Positions 33,101 to 46,901 of a DNA stretch of 64,000 nucleotides are shown here, piece by piece. Location of the stretch: contig NZ_JAGIAG010000003.1 in the NCBI RefSeq assembly GCF_017744955.1, forward strand, positions 248,001 through 312,000, in the 5' to 3' direction. The number at the start of each line of letters is the position of its first letter. Within the stretch, counting starts at the first letter, position 1. Position numbers and translations under genes: made by a program. A model generated the notes under the pieces. It did no database searches and was not told the DNA's origin. It saw nothing but the letters and a program-made list of their open reading frames with translations. The DNA is from Dokdonella sp. (GTDB taxonomy: Bacteria; Pseudomonadota; Gammaproteobacteria; Xanthomonadales; Rhodanobacteraceae).

Positions 33101-33468
33101 GCGAAGACGACGCCGTCGACGCTGTCCTCCAGGGTGCTGAAGGAGAGCGCGATCGCCGAATGGTTGGTGACGGTGTAGCAGAAGTCGATCGTGTCGCCGA
33201 TCTCGGCGACCACCGCCGTGTTGGTGCCGCAGGTGGATCCGTCGCCGTTGAGCGTGAGCCCGACCGTCAGGGCGAGTTCCGCGCCGTCCGGCCGAACCGC
33301 GCCGGCATTCACGTTCACTGCGGGGCGCGGCGCTTTCGTCGTCGCACCGGCCCGCGCGCCGCTCTGGGCGGCGCCGGCGACGGCGGCGATGCCGAACAGC
33401 GCCGCGCCGGCCGCCGCGTAGAACACGGCCGCGGACGCGCGCGCCGACGATCCATTCCGAACTTTCAT
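30199..33468 (-). CDS. large exported propeller/Ig protein with LFASGFE motif and C-terminal jelly-roll-like domain
   Basis: 1,089 residues from ATG 33468 (GGGGG upstream), with a signal peptide (VFYAAAGAALFGIAAVAGAA). Order: an Ig-like region with GDTIDFCYTVTNHS; a propeller-entry region with IFPYWDDFTSGG and GSRELIVQWNKPKVDW; a central propeller with repeats such as LYTIDRTSGAVALVGPIAG; two BACON/SPD-2-like Ig domains (VSWLSVSPTSGTVGADAPP, CISSNDPLRRRASVPVEF); the LFASGFE motif near residue 910. The last about 160 residues (TDRAAFLTRVEPGYFENPF, TAVGGNFWATDADEAP) resemble bodies of PEP-CTERM-type proteins. It is a distant paralogue of the 36715-39654 protein. Third gene of the exported operon. 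Confidence 0.82.
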   Translation of the reverse strand: MKVRNGSSARASAAVFYAAAGAALFGIAAVAGAAQSGARAGATTKAPRPAVNVNAGAVRPDGAELALTVGLTLNGDGSTCGTNTAVVAEIGDTIDFCYTVTNHSAIALSFSTLEDSVDGVVFASLPTPIAAGGGTYVHHRSVVARSTGEVVHSATWKAFGGDLGYTADDAAITPFVDIRQSGTPLTPGDNRTVAIALPFAFALHGVPSDTLCVGDNGGLILGRSFLACEQLNLYWNNVPLPSYDIGGATIFPYWDDFTSGGLPPVEDGLYWHVRGEPGSRELIVQWNKPKVDWPNYTPQRANFEAILREDGSLSFVYDHLGFGSAANPGWDDGGKATIGLQDADRSIVNQYSYATPLPHLPPSAIDWRWNATVLGAQADVDVEVSAAVLAVTPASIGAAAPSGSGTPVVAPLTIRNDGRIALDWSVDELPSSRAHFPRTRRSLAPIAAPLLSPADVAPDRDAGVPAYLFGTVPREYFWSLDLLRPETLTTLRIGLPANLSGASFVDNDFSKLYVIGFDGSFGFVDTVKGDLTPIGQTAPDPGHIGWRGLRWDAGSGKLYLTDITADRTSRLYTIDRTSGAVALVGPIAGSGLPAQMNVSAVAIAPDGLMYGVDAEAGVLLAIDKSTGAAAAIGSLGMQLPVPTGLDFAGAGMHLDFDPASGALYLVANEQYRQGGDAAFATNVYAVDRVGGTAVPLGPLFGSPSQGARAMAIARPWRTCVLPGEVSWLSVSPTSGTVGADAPPAEATVTLDPSGLADGLYSADLCISSNDPLRRRASVPVEFTVGTVAPSAAVAPSPMSVAIAVGASRIEPLTIANVGTRGSRLSYEITEAPTDCSAPADVAWLRAMPASGELRDGESAPLAAVGFDGSALEEGVHTAVLCVRTNDPAQPSITLPVELTVTPPDALFASGFETPVDGGEPRPGIYTDRAAFLTRVEPGYFENPFTHVTVRVYGIGYRYRQGDLAYTLATDLLPIDGGGFLSYTLPGVITTYDARAKIVVTFTGGEVTAVGGNFWATDADEAPIAMNVTVALSDGSRETFVASDRTDFRGFTSAVPITSVTIESGDSQSPSIFGWTSMDNLIVGRNAFPE

Positions 33469-33498
33469 TGACAACCCCCGATGACCTGATGCCGCGGC

Positions 33499-33517
33499 CC
33501 GCACGCGAGGCGTGCGG
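33499..33517. repeat. hairpin between the subtilase and the third exported gene
   Basis: Perfect 8-bp arms CCGCACGC/GCGTGCGG with a GAG loop in the 85-bp gap. No T-run, so it more likely modulates mRNA stability within the operon than ends transcription. Confidence 0.6.
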
Positions 33518-33553
33518 ACGGCGACGCTTGCTTGAATGTCCGCATCGCCCTGG

Positions 33554-36592
<3,039 letters not shown>

Positions 36593-36714
36593 CTGTGCAA
36601 ATCCCGTCGAAGGCGGCGTTCGCTGCAACGCCGCCGGGTGAATTCGTTGACTCGACCGCGCGAGCGGGGAACCCGGCTCCGCGCAGGCATGCGATTCGTG
36701 GCGCACCGTCGTGT

Positions 36715-39654
36715 TCATTGCTGCGCGTCGAAACCGCTGGCGAAGATGTCGCTCTGCGCACCGGTCACGGTGAAGCCGACCGGCACCGCGATCGGCCGAT
36801 GGCGATGCTGCGGATCGTTGCTGTCGATGCAGAGCCGGGCGGTGTAGCGGCCCGGCGCCAGCCCATTGGCGTCGAAGTCGACCGCGACCTCGGCCGCGGC
36901 GCCGGCCGCGGTGGTGTCGCCCGCGGTCGCCAGCGACAGCCACGGCACCTCGCCCGGTCGCGCGCAGTCGCCGTACGGCACGGCGATCGCGAAGGCCAGC
37001 ACGTTGGCGATCGCCGAGCTGTACGGCGAGACCCGCGTGGCCGCGCCGCTGCGCGTGTCGATCGTGTAGAGCCCGGGATTGTCGGGGGTGAACATGTTGA
37101 AGTCCGGGCTCGACCAGAACCAGAGCGTGCGTGTCGACGGATCGAAGGCCAGCCCGGCGCCCGAACCGGGATAGCGGTCCCTCGGATCGGACAGTCCGTC
37201 GTACCAGGGGAAGTCCTCCCCGAGCGGGCCGACGACTTCGTACTCGCCGGTGGCCTTGTCGATAAGAAGCAGGACGTCGGTGTGCAGATCGACGGCGTAC
37301 ATCTGGCCATCCGTGTCGACGGCGATGAAGGCGAACTCGACGTCGTTCTGCGCGTCGCCGACGGCCTCGGCCGTGCCGGCCGCCGCGTCGATCCGGTACA
37401 GGCGGCTGCGAAAACCGTCTTCGTCGTCCGGATCCAGCATCCATCCGCTGGCGTAGAGCGTCCGCGTGGTGTCGTCCCAGGCGAGGCCGGCGAACCACGG
37501 ATAGCGCGGCTGGCCGATGCGCGGCAGCAAGCGTTCGGCGACCGGGCTGTGCACTCCGCTCGCCGGGTCGACGACGGAGAGCGCACCGTACATGTCGAGC
37601 AGGTACAGCCGATCGAAGTCGTTGCCGAGGAATGCTCCGCCGACGTAGGACTGCAACGACTGACCGTCGTCGAGGTAGGCGAACGCGGCGGGGCTGAGGA
37701 TCACCTCGACGCCGTCGCCCTGCGCGGCGAGATCGGTCGACACCAGTTCCGCGCGCAGCCGCGGGCTGCCGACGGTCAGGGCATAGGCCGGCACCGGCAG
37801 CATCGCGCCTTCCGGGGCCGCGGCCGGCGCGGTCCGCGCAGCGCCGACTGCCGGAACTTCCTCGAGAGTCCAGCGCAGCGGACGGTCGCCCTCGTTGGCG
37901 AAGCGCAGCGGCAGGCGGGCGCTCGCGCCGGCGGGCGCGGCGACTTCGAGCGTCGCCGTTTCCAGCGCGAGCCGCGGCGCGCCGACGTCCAGCTGCAGCG
38001 TCGCGGAAACGTCGTAGCTCCGCGGCACGGTCGGCTGCCAGCGGATCGCCTTGCCGTCCGCCAGCGCAGGGTCGCGATAGGAGTACTGCAGCGCCTGGTT
38101 CGCGTCGTGCTGCAGGCCCACGGCGGCCCACTGGCCGTAGTCGCCGGCCGGCGACAGGCTGTCGGCGAAGCGCATGTCCTGGTAGAGGAAGGTGATCGCG
38201 CCGCTGGCCTCGTCGATCGTCACTTCGAAGGTGATCGTGCCGGGTTCGGTTCCGCTCGCCTGGTAGCGCGCGTAGTCGCGCCACTCGAACACCAGACGAC
38301 GCTGGCCCGGCTCGCTGCCGATGACGTCGAAGTACGTTCCGCTGGCCGCGGTCGGTCCCGGCACCAGGTCCAGCCACGACGGCAGGATCGCCGGCTCCGC
38401 CGTCGGCAGCACCGCCGGCAGCGGCTGCGACGGCTGCGCCGAGGTGCGGCAGAGCACGGGTTTCTGGTGCGCGAGCACGTGCAGATAGCCGTTCTCCATC
38501 ACGCACACGCGCCGGCTCGACGCGCCGAAGAAGTCGACCGCGAACGGAAGCTCCAGATAGCCGACGTCGCGCTGCGCGGTGGTCGAGGCGGACAGGTCGA
38601 CGTAGCTGGCGGCGACGTGGTCGTTCCAGGTGTAGCCCGGCCGCGCGTCCTGCGCGGTCCACGTCGCGACGATCTGCGTCTGGTCCTCGACCATGACGGT
38701 GCGATTGAGCTGCCAGGTCTCGCCGACGCCGAGGCGGCGCTCGAAGGCTTCCGAAGCCGCCGCCGGCGCCGTGCCGGACAGCGTGTGCACGGCCAGGTCG
38801 GCGCCGCTGCGGTTGGTCAGGCGGTAGCAGAGGTTGAGGCGATCGCCCGGCGTGACCGCGATCCGCTCGCTGCCGTCGCAGGCATCCGGCGCGGCCGGGT
38901 CGTACGGCGTGGCGGTCAGGTGCAGTTCGAGCTGGCCGGGATCGCGTCCGGGCCGGCCGTGGATGCGGAAGGAATATTCGACGGCGGCCGGCTCCTGCCA
39001 CTGCCAGGCGTTGACGCAGCGCGCCACCCATTCCCAGTCCGGGCAGATCGGGTCGGACGCGTAGCCGTGCGTGTAGCGGAACAGGCCAGGGCTGCCGTTG
39101 GCGAGGTAGGGTTGGGTGGAGGCGTACAGGAACGAGGAATGGCCGAGGCCGGTGTGCGCATCGAAAGGTTCGTACTCGACGAACTGCACCACTACCCAGT
39201 AGCGGCCGGGCGGCAAGGCGCATGGCGCATCGAAGTCGACCGCGGTGAGCGGAAAGGCGGTGCCGAAGCCCGCGGCCGGATAGATCGACGGCGCGTTCGT
39301 GGCGGAGCAGATCGGCGTCGCGCCGGGCCGCCCGCGCTCGTCCGGCGCGATGCGCACGTTGACGAAGCGGCTCGGCGAACGGAGGCAGTCGGGCCGGTTC
39401 TCGTTGCACGCCCATCCGGCGACCAGGTCGATCGAGGTGACCGTCCAGCCGTCGGCGTCGTAGACGGCGAAGTCGTCCGCCACCTCGGTCGAGCGCAGGA
39501 TGTCCTCGGGGCGCGCATAGGCACCGGCGTCGATGCCCTGGCCGTCGGGATTGGGCGCCTGTTCGAACAGGACCGCGTCCTCTCCCGCCGCGGCGGGCGA
39601 TGCCGCCGACAGGCACAGCGCGAGGAACAAGACGTGGACGATGCGATGCAGCAC
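36715..39654 (-). CDS. large exported propeller/Ig protein with C-terminal IFASGFD
   Basis: 979 residues. GTG 39654 is preferred because GGGGAGG sits 5 bp upstream and it leads straight into a signal peptide (HRIVHVLFLALCLSAASPAA); ATG 39672 has no such site. A jelly-roll-like N-terminal domain is followed by an Ig-like domain (GDRLNLCYRLTNRSGADLAV), a propeller region (LYRIDAAAGTAEAVGDAQND, LYTIDTRSGAATRVSPYSS) and an Ig-like domain (PWLSLATAGDTTAAGAAAEV, LCIDSNDP). It ends IFASGFDAQQ. Domain order parallels the 30199-33468 protein. First gene of the exported operon, behind the winged-helix/TPR regulator. Confidence 0.83.
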   Translation of the reverse strand: MLHRIVHVLFLALCLSAASPAAAGEDAVLFEQAPNPDGQGIDAGAYARPEDILRSTEVADDFAVYDADGWTVTSIDLVAGWACNENRPDCLRSPSRFVNVRIAPDERGRPGATPICSATNAPSIYPAAGFGTAFPLTAVDFDAPCALPPGRYWVVVQFVEYEPFDAHTGLGHSSFLYASTQPYLANGSPGLFRYTHGYASDPICPDWEWVARCVNAWQWQEPAAVEYSFRIHGRPGRDPGQLELHLTATPYDPAAPDACDGSERIAVTPGDRLNLCYRLTNRSGADLAVHTLSGTAPAAASEAFERRLGVGETWQLNRTVMVEDQTQIVATWTAQDARPGYTWNDHVAASYVDLSASTTAQRDVGYLELPFAVDFFGASSRRVCVMENGYLHVLAHQKPVLCRTSAQPSQPLPAVLPTAEPAILPSWLDLVPGPTAASGTYFDVIGSEPGQRRLVFEWRDYARYQASGTEPGTITFEVTIDEASGAITFLYQDMRFADSLSPAGDYGQWAAVGLQHDANQALQYSYRDPALADGKAIRWQPTVPRSYDVSATLQLDVGAPRLALETATLEVAAPAGASARLPLRFANEGDRPLRWTLEEVPAVGAARTAPAAAPEGAMLPVPAYALTVGSPRLRAELVSTDLAAQGDGVEVILSPAAFAYLDDGQSLQSYVGGAFLGNDFDRLYLLDMYGALSVVDPASGVHSPVAERLLPRIGQPRYPWFAGLAWDDTTRTLYASGWMLDPDDEDGFRSRLYRIDAAAGTAEAVGDAQNDVEFAFIAVDTDGQMYAVDLHTDVLLLIDKATGEYEVVGPLGEDFPWYDGLSDPRDRYPGSGAGLAFDPSTRTLWFWSSPDFNMFTPDNPGLYTIDTRSGAATRVSPYSSAIANVLAFAIAVPYGDCARPGEVPWLSLATAGDTTAAGAAAEVAVDFDANGLAPGRYTARLCIDSNDPQHRHRPIAVPVGFTVTGAQSDIFASGFDAQQ

Positions 39655-39842
39655 GGCGACCTCCCCGGTCATGGAATGGCATGGCCGGTCTTCGCTCGAA
39701 CCGGCTCGACCGGATCGTGGTCGGGCGCCGGGAAAGCGGCAATCGCAGCCGGTTATCCAGGCATCACACCGCGGTTACACGGCGATTGAATCCCTGTGAC
39801 AGCGACGCAAGCCCGCGCCGGCACTGCGTTTCCCGCGACCGG

Positions 39843-42293
39843 CTAGCGCACCGCTCCGGCCGTGCGCGCGGTCGATTCCATCGTCAGGGCGGCCGGGATC
39901 GAGCGTTCGCCGGCGAGCTGGCGTGCCTGCTGCAGCGCCGCCTTCCACAGGTCGCGGCGGTCGTAGCGGTGCAGCACGGCGACCTGCATCAGGGCGCTGC
40001 CGAAGTCGCGCGCGGCGTAGACGCTGGTGCGGCCGGCCAGGGCACTGGCCTGCTCGAGCCGGCCGCTGCCGAGCAGCCAGTCGGCATAGGAGGCGGCGAC
40101 GGCGACCAGGCGCGACGGGCCGCCCTCCTCCGTGACCATCTTCAAGGCCTCTTCGTAGTGCTGCTGCGCCTGGGCTTCGTTGCGCCGGTAGGCGGCCCAT
40201 TCGGCCCGCGCGAGTTCGAGCATGGCGAGCGTCGGCTGCGGATCGGCCAGCTGCAGCGGCGGCTCGATCTGCGCCGGGTCGGCGCGGCCGTCGGCGATCA
40301 GCGAACGCTGGCGCAGCAGGACCAGATACGCGCGCCGCTTGGCGGTCGGTTCCTGCGGCCAGCTCGCGAGCGCGCGATCGGCGGCGTCCGCGGCGCTCTT
40401 CCATTGCCCGAGGCTCCACGCCAGTTCGGTCTGGAAGTCGTACAGATAACGCAGGTTCTGGCTGCCGAGCCCGTTCGACACCGACTGCGCCTCGGCCGCC
40501 AGCTGCAAGGCTTCGCGATGACGCCCGAGACCGAGCAGCACGCGCCCGCGCCGCGTGGTCACCAGCAAGGCCAGCGCCGGATCGCCGACGCGTTCGCGCA
40601 GCGCCCACTGGCGGTCGCTGGTGGCGAGCGCGTCCGACCATTGCAGCAGCTCCATCTGCGCATCCAGCAGGACGTGCAGGCTGGTGACCGTGCGCTCGAC
40701 CACGCCGAACGCATCGAAGGTATCGGCCGCCTTCGACAGATACGGCAGGGCCGCCTCGAAGCGGCCGCGCTCGCCTTCGATCACGCCGAAATACATGTCG
40801 ACCTGGGCCAGCCCGGGGCGATCGCCGGCCTGCTGCAACTGGATTCGCGCCTGCCCCAGGTCCGCCGCGGCGCCGTCGAGCTGGCGCAGCACGGTGCGCG
40901 CGATCGCGCGTCCGGCCAGCGCGTTGCCGAGTTCGTCCGGCGAGCCGGCGTTCTGCAGCACGCGAATCGCGTTGCCGTAGTCGCGTTCCGCCTCGGCGAA
41001 GCGCCGGCTGCGATAGTGCAGCTTGGCGCTCACGCTCATGGCGCTGCCGTACAGCGCCGAATGCGCATCGAGCGCGCCGTGGTCGAGCACGGCATCCAGA
41101 TCCTGGCGTGCCTCCGCCAGGCGGCCGCCGAGCAGGTCGAGGCGCGCGCGCTGGATCTGCGCGCGCGGATCGGCCGCCTGCGCCGGCGGCAGCGCGGTCA
41201 GCACGGTGCGCGCCTGATCGAGATTGCCGGCCAGCATCGCCGCATGCGCTTCGCTCAGGCGGCCGAGCAGGGCGTCTTCCTGCGGGCTCGCGCTTTCGCC
41301 GTCGGCCGCGGATCTGCCGAAGCCGTCGCGCAGGAACAGGTCGGCGGCACGGCGCGACGCGACGATCACGTCGGCGTCGCTGGCCTGGACGCGCAGCTGC
41401 CTGCCGTCGGCGAGCGTGCCGCTGAGCACGACATCCCAGCCCTGCGCCGAACGCGCCGCCCTGCCCTGCACCAGGATGCCGACGCCGAGCCGCGGATCGA
41501 GCTGCTCGGGACTCGGTGCACCGGCGTCCGGCTTGACGCCGCGCAACACCGCCATCGCACTGTCGCTCGGCAGCACCGGCAGGCCGGCGCTGCGCAGCCG
41601 GTCGCCGACGAGATCCATCGCGCCGAGGCGGACCCAGCCGGCGTCGCGCGGCGCGTCGACGTCGAACGGCAGCACCATCAGCACGTCCTTGGCGCGAAGG
41701 TCGGTGCTGACGTCGGCGGTTACTTCGCCGGCGACGTCGTCGGCCGGTCCGTGCCACAGCCGGATTCCGGCGGCGAGCGCGAGCGCGGCGGCGATTCCAA
41801 TCGGAATCCATCGGCGTGCTCGCGATGCGTGCGCGGGCGGCGACGGCGTGACTTCCTGCGCGAGGTCCGCGTCCTGCGTCGGCGGATCCGGCGTCTGTTC
41901 GACCGGCACCGCGGCCGGTTCGTCCGTTTCGGCGTCCTTGCCCTCGTCGACGGCCGGCGTGGAAGCCGACGGCGACGGATCGGCGACGACCTCGACCGGA
42001 ACCACCCAGCGATAGCCGAAACCCGGCACCGTGCGCACCGTGTGCTGGGCCTGGCCGTCGTCGCCGAGCAGGCGGCGCAGGCGCAGGATCAGCTGGCTCA
42101 CGTGCGCGTCGGGGATGTCGACGCGCCCCCAGACGGCCGCGACGAGCTCGTCGCGGCCGACGGCGCGTTCGCGGTTCTCGATCAGATAGGCCAGGCAGTC
42201 GAACAGCAGCCGCGGCAGGGGTTCCAGAACGTCGTCTCGCCAGAACTCGCGGGCCGGCGGCGACAAGCGAAAACGACCGAAGCGGTACTGCAT
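39843..42293 (-). CDS. CadC-like winged-helix, TM, TPR transmembrane regulator (second copy)
   Basis: 816 residues from ATG 42293 (GGAAG 5 bp upstream). Winged helix in residues 1-95 (ENRERAVGRDELVAAVWGRV, VRTVPGFGYRWV), an acidic/Pro linker, and one membrane helix near 158-180 (WIPIGIAAALALAAGI). The periplasmic region has a TolB-like start (VLMVLPFDVDAPRDAGWVRL, AMDLVGDRLRSAG), then TPR-like repeats. It matches the 20914-23271 protein in every segment, including the AVGRDEL-AAVWGRVD core. It lies 188 bp upstream, on the same strand, of the three-gene exported block and is divergent from aconitase. Confidence 0.85.
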   Translation of the reverse strand: MQYRFGRFRLSPPAREFWRDDVLEPLPRLLFDCLAYLIENRERAVGRDELVAAVWGRVDIPDAHVSQLILRLRRLLGDDGQAQHTVRTVPGFGYRWVVPVEVVADPSPSASTPAVDEGKDAETDEPAAVPVEQTPDPPTQDADLAQEVTPSPPAHASRARRWIPIGIAAALALAAGIRLWHGPADDVAGEVTADVSTDLRAKDVLMVLPFDVDAPRDAGWVRLGAMDLVGDRLRSAGLPVLPSDSAMAVLRGVKPDAGAPSPEQLDPRLGVGILVQGRAARSAQGWDVVLSGTLADGRQLRVQASDADVIVASRRAADLFLRDGFGRSAADGESASPQEDALLGRLSEAHAAMLAGNLDQARTVLTALPPAQAADPRAQIQRARLDLLGGRLAEARQDLDAVLDHGALDAHSALYGSAMSVSAKLHYRSRRFAEAERDYGNAIRVLQNAGSPDELGNALAGRAIARTVLRQLDGAAADLGQARIQLQQAGDRPGLAQVDMYFGVIEGERGRFEAALPYLSKAADTFDAFGVVERTVTSLHVLLDAQMELLQWSDALATSDRQWALRERVGDPALALLVTTRRGRVLLGLGRHREALQLAAEAQSVSNGLGSQNLRYLYDFQTELAWSLGQWKSAADAADRALASWPQEPTAKRRAYLVLLRQRSLIADGRADPAQIEPPLQLADPQPTLAMLELARAEWAAYRRNEAQAQQHYEEALKMVTEEGGPSRLVAVAASYADWLLGSGRLEQASALAGRTSVYAARDFGSALMQVAVLHRYDRRDLWKAALQQARQLAGERSIPAALTMESTARTAGAVR

Positions 42294-42772
42294 GAGGACT
42301 TCCGAACTTGTGCTGGCGACGAATCGAGTCCCGGCCCCAGACGCAATCCCGTCGCAGCGGGAACGCCGGTAGCGGGAACCTCGAAAGACCTCGCCGCCCC
42401 GCACAGGCGGGGATTCCTTTTGAATTTTCTCCCCATCCATCGACGACGCGATGGACGCCCGCTTGCGCGGGAACGACGACGATCGAAGCTTTTCGAGGCG
42501 CCCCAGTGCGCGTCGTGCCGTGGTTTGCGCGGCAGGACGGGCGAGTCACGTGCGAAACGCGGCCATGATACGCCATGGTGCAGGCAAGCCCACGACCTCC
42601 GGCCGACAGTATCCGGCGGCAGGACGTCCCGTGAACGGCCGTCCCCGGCGATGTCGCAGCGCGGAAACGGTTTGCGCGATAATAGAAGACCCCATCGCCG
42701 ATTCGCGTTCGCGGATCGCACCCCGCGGAGCCGCCGCGGCCGCGAGCGAATGCCAGCCAAGGAGATTCAGCA
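42294..42772. other. divergent control region between the TPR regulator and aconitase
   Basis: 479 bp without a convincing gene. It holds a cluster of three hairpins at 42397-42471: CCCCGC-ACAG-GCGGGG, TCCATCG...CGATGGA and CCCGC-TTGC-GCGGG, which is of the extragenic GCGGGAA repeat type. A GATAAT at 42678-42683 could be the -10 element of the aconitase promoter, but no good -35 is visible. A strong AAGGAG ribosome-binding site precedes the aconitase ATG. Confidence 0.6.
42397..42471. repeat. triple-hairpin extragenic repeat
   Basis: Three small perfect hairpins in tandem (arms of 6, 7 and 5 bp) with GGGGATTCC and GCGGGAACGACG cores. It resembles the elements at 8684-8729 and 14565-14642 in general design, though the sequence has diverged. 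It sits upstream of aconitase. Confidence 0.65.
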
Positions 42773-45520
<2,748 letters not shown>

Positions 45521-45547
45521 GTGCCGTCACCACCGTCGGCAGGAAAC

Positions 45548-45581
45548 GAAACGGCGCGGGAGACCGCGCCGTTTCCGTTTT
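45548..45581 (+). terminator. intrinsic terminator of aconitase
   Basis: Perfect 12-bp stem GAAACGGCGCGG/CCGCGCCGTTTC with a GAGA loop, followed by CGTTTT, 28 bp after the acnA stop. Confidence 0.88.
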
Positions 45582-45653
45582 CGAGCGCTCGCTTCGACGT
45601 GCTAGGATCGCTGCGTCTTCCATCGCTCGGCCGCATCGATACGGCCAGCACGA

Positions 45654-46322
45654 ATGACGCAGCGCTTCAATCGCGGCGAATTCTGGTTGCTCGCCAGTTC
45701 CGTTGAATACAGCATTCCGCTTCCCCTGCTCGCCTTGCCCGAATGGGCTCCCGGCGGCGCGATGAACACGATCGACATCTGCCTGAATCGGCATGGGCAC
45801 GGCCTGGATTTCCAGGCGCTGGTCGATACCCTGCTGCACGTCAGGCGCAACGGCTGGATCCAATTCGGCCGCCCGCTCGCAGGCGAGTCGGTTCCTTTTT
45901 CCGAACCCGATGCCGACGAGATTGCCGCATTCCTTCGGGAGCGCGGCCGGGGCCTGGACACCGTGCATTACTGGCTCACGGTGGAGGGCGGTGCCGCCTG
46001 GGAGGCATTCGCACGCCCACGATGGGAGAAATACCTCACATCCAGTTGCGAATTCCCGCAGGACGGCTCGACCTTCGAACGCAGCTATACCCTCGAAACG
46101 TCAGACTGGCAGTGGCTCGACAAGTACTTGCGGGCGCAAGCCACCGAACAGGTGATCGAGACGGGATCGATGACGCTCGGCGAATTGCGCCCCTGGCAGG
46201 CGACCTATTGGAAGACGTTGCCGTTCGGACTTCGTTGCACATTTCGATCGGTGGAACATCGTCTGCGTGGCCACGTGCCCGATTCGTCGCGAATGCTCGC
46301 AAGCTGGTGCGAATGGCGATGA
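45654..46322 (+). CDS. hypothetical protein between aconitase and rpfB
   Basis: 222 residues, no signal peptide or membrane helix. Trp/Tyr-rich with RFNRGEFWLLASSVEYSIPL, WLTVEGGAAWEAFARPRWEK (a G-G-x-x-W-E...P-x-W arrangement) and LRPWQATYWKTLPFGLR. Composition is less GC-biased and richer in varied codons than chance ORFs here, supporting a real gene. I do not recognise the family. It comes after the aconitase terminator, so it needs its own promoter, and it converges on the next gene 18 bp away. A weak resemblance to immunity-type small proteins is only an impression. Confidence 0.6.
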   Translation: MTQRFNRGEFWLLASSVEYSIPLPLLALPEWAPGGAMNTIDICLNRHGHGLDFQALVDTLLHVRRNGWIQFGRPLAGESVPFSEPDADEIAAFLRERGRGLDTVHYWLTVEGGAAWEAFARPRWEKYLTSSCEFPQDGSTFERSYTLETSDWQWLDKYLRAQATEQVIETGSMTLGELRPWQATYWKTLPFGLRCTFRSVEHRLRGHVPDSSRMLASWCEWR

Positions 46323-46340
46323 GCCGCCGACACCCGAACT

Positions 46341-46763
46341 TCAGCGCTGAGCCCAGTTCGCGTTGTAGCACAGCCAGCCGCGCCCCTCGCGGCGCCAGCC
46401 GGTGGTCATGCGCAGCACCGCGCGACGGTCGGGCAGCCAGCGTCCCGATCCGTCCGTCAACGTCACGTCGAACCGTGCGATCGCGCGGCTGCCGTCGAGT
46501 TCGACCTCGACGTCGCCGATCGATACGCCGAGGGATTGCGCCGCCAGCACGCGCGCGCGCAGCAGGCGCTCCAGGGCGGACCGATCGAACTCACCGCCGT
46601 TGCCGGTGAAGTCGGCCGCGACGTGGTCGAGCACCTCGCCGGTGCGCCTGGCTTCCGCCGCCGCGGCCATCGCCTGGATCGTCGAGCGGATCGCCTTGGC
46701 GTCGGGGACGCGCGCGCACGCGGCGAGCGTCGAGAGCAGCACAAACGCCATCACCATCCGCAT
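46341..46763 (-). CDS. predicted lipoprotein, NTF2-like fold possible
   Basis: 140 residues. Lipoprotein signal [20 protein letters not shown] with lipobox LAAC (Cys16). The mature part begins with a helix ([20 protein letters not shown]), then [20 protein letters not shown] and a strand-rich end ([33 protein letters not shown]), the usual pattern of SnoaL/NTF2-like proteins. Function unknown. Divergent from rpfB with a 138-bp gap. Confidence 0.72.
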   Translation of the reverse strand: MRMVMAFVLLSTLAACARVPDAKAIRSTIQAMAAAAEARRTGEVLDHVAADFTGNGGEFDRSALERLLRARVLAAQSLGVSIGDVEVELDGSRAIARFDVTLTDGSGRWLPDRRAVLRMTTGWRREGRGWLCYNANWAQR

Positions 46764-46901
46764 CGGAAGATCGCTCCAGAGCCGTCGTCACGTCGCTGCA
46801 ATGCGGCTTGCCGCTGCTTCCGACGTTGTGCTGCAATCGCTCCAAACCCTGCCGTACGGCGAATGACCGGCTTGACGCGAACATCCATTATGGGGGAGAG
46901 C

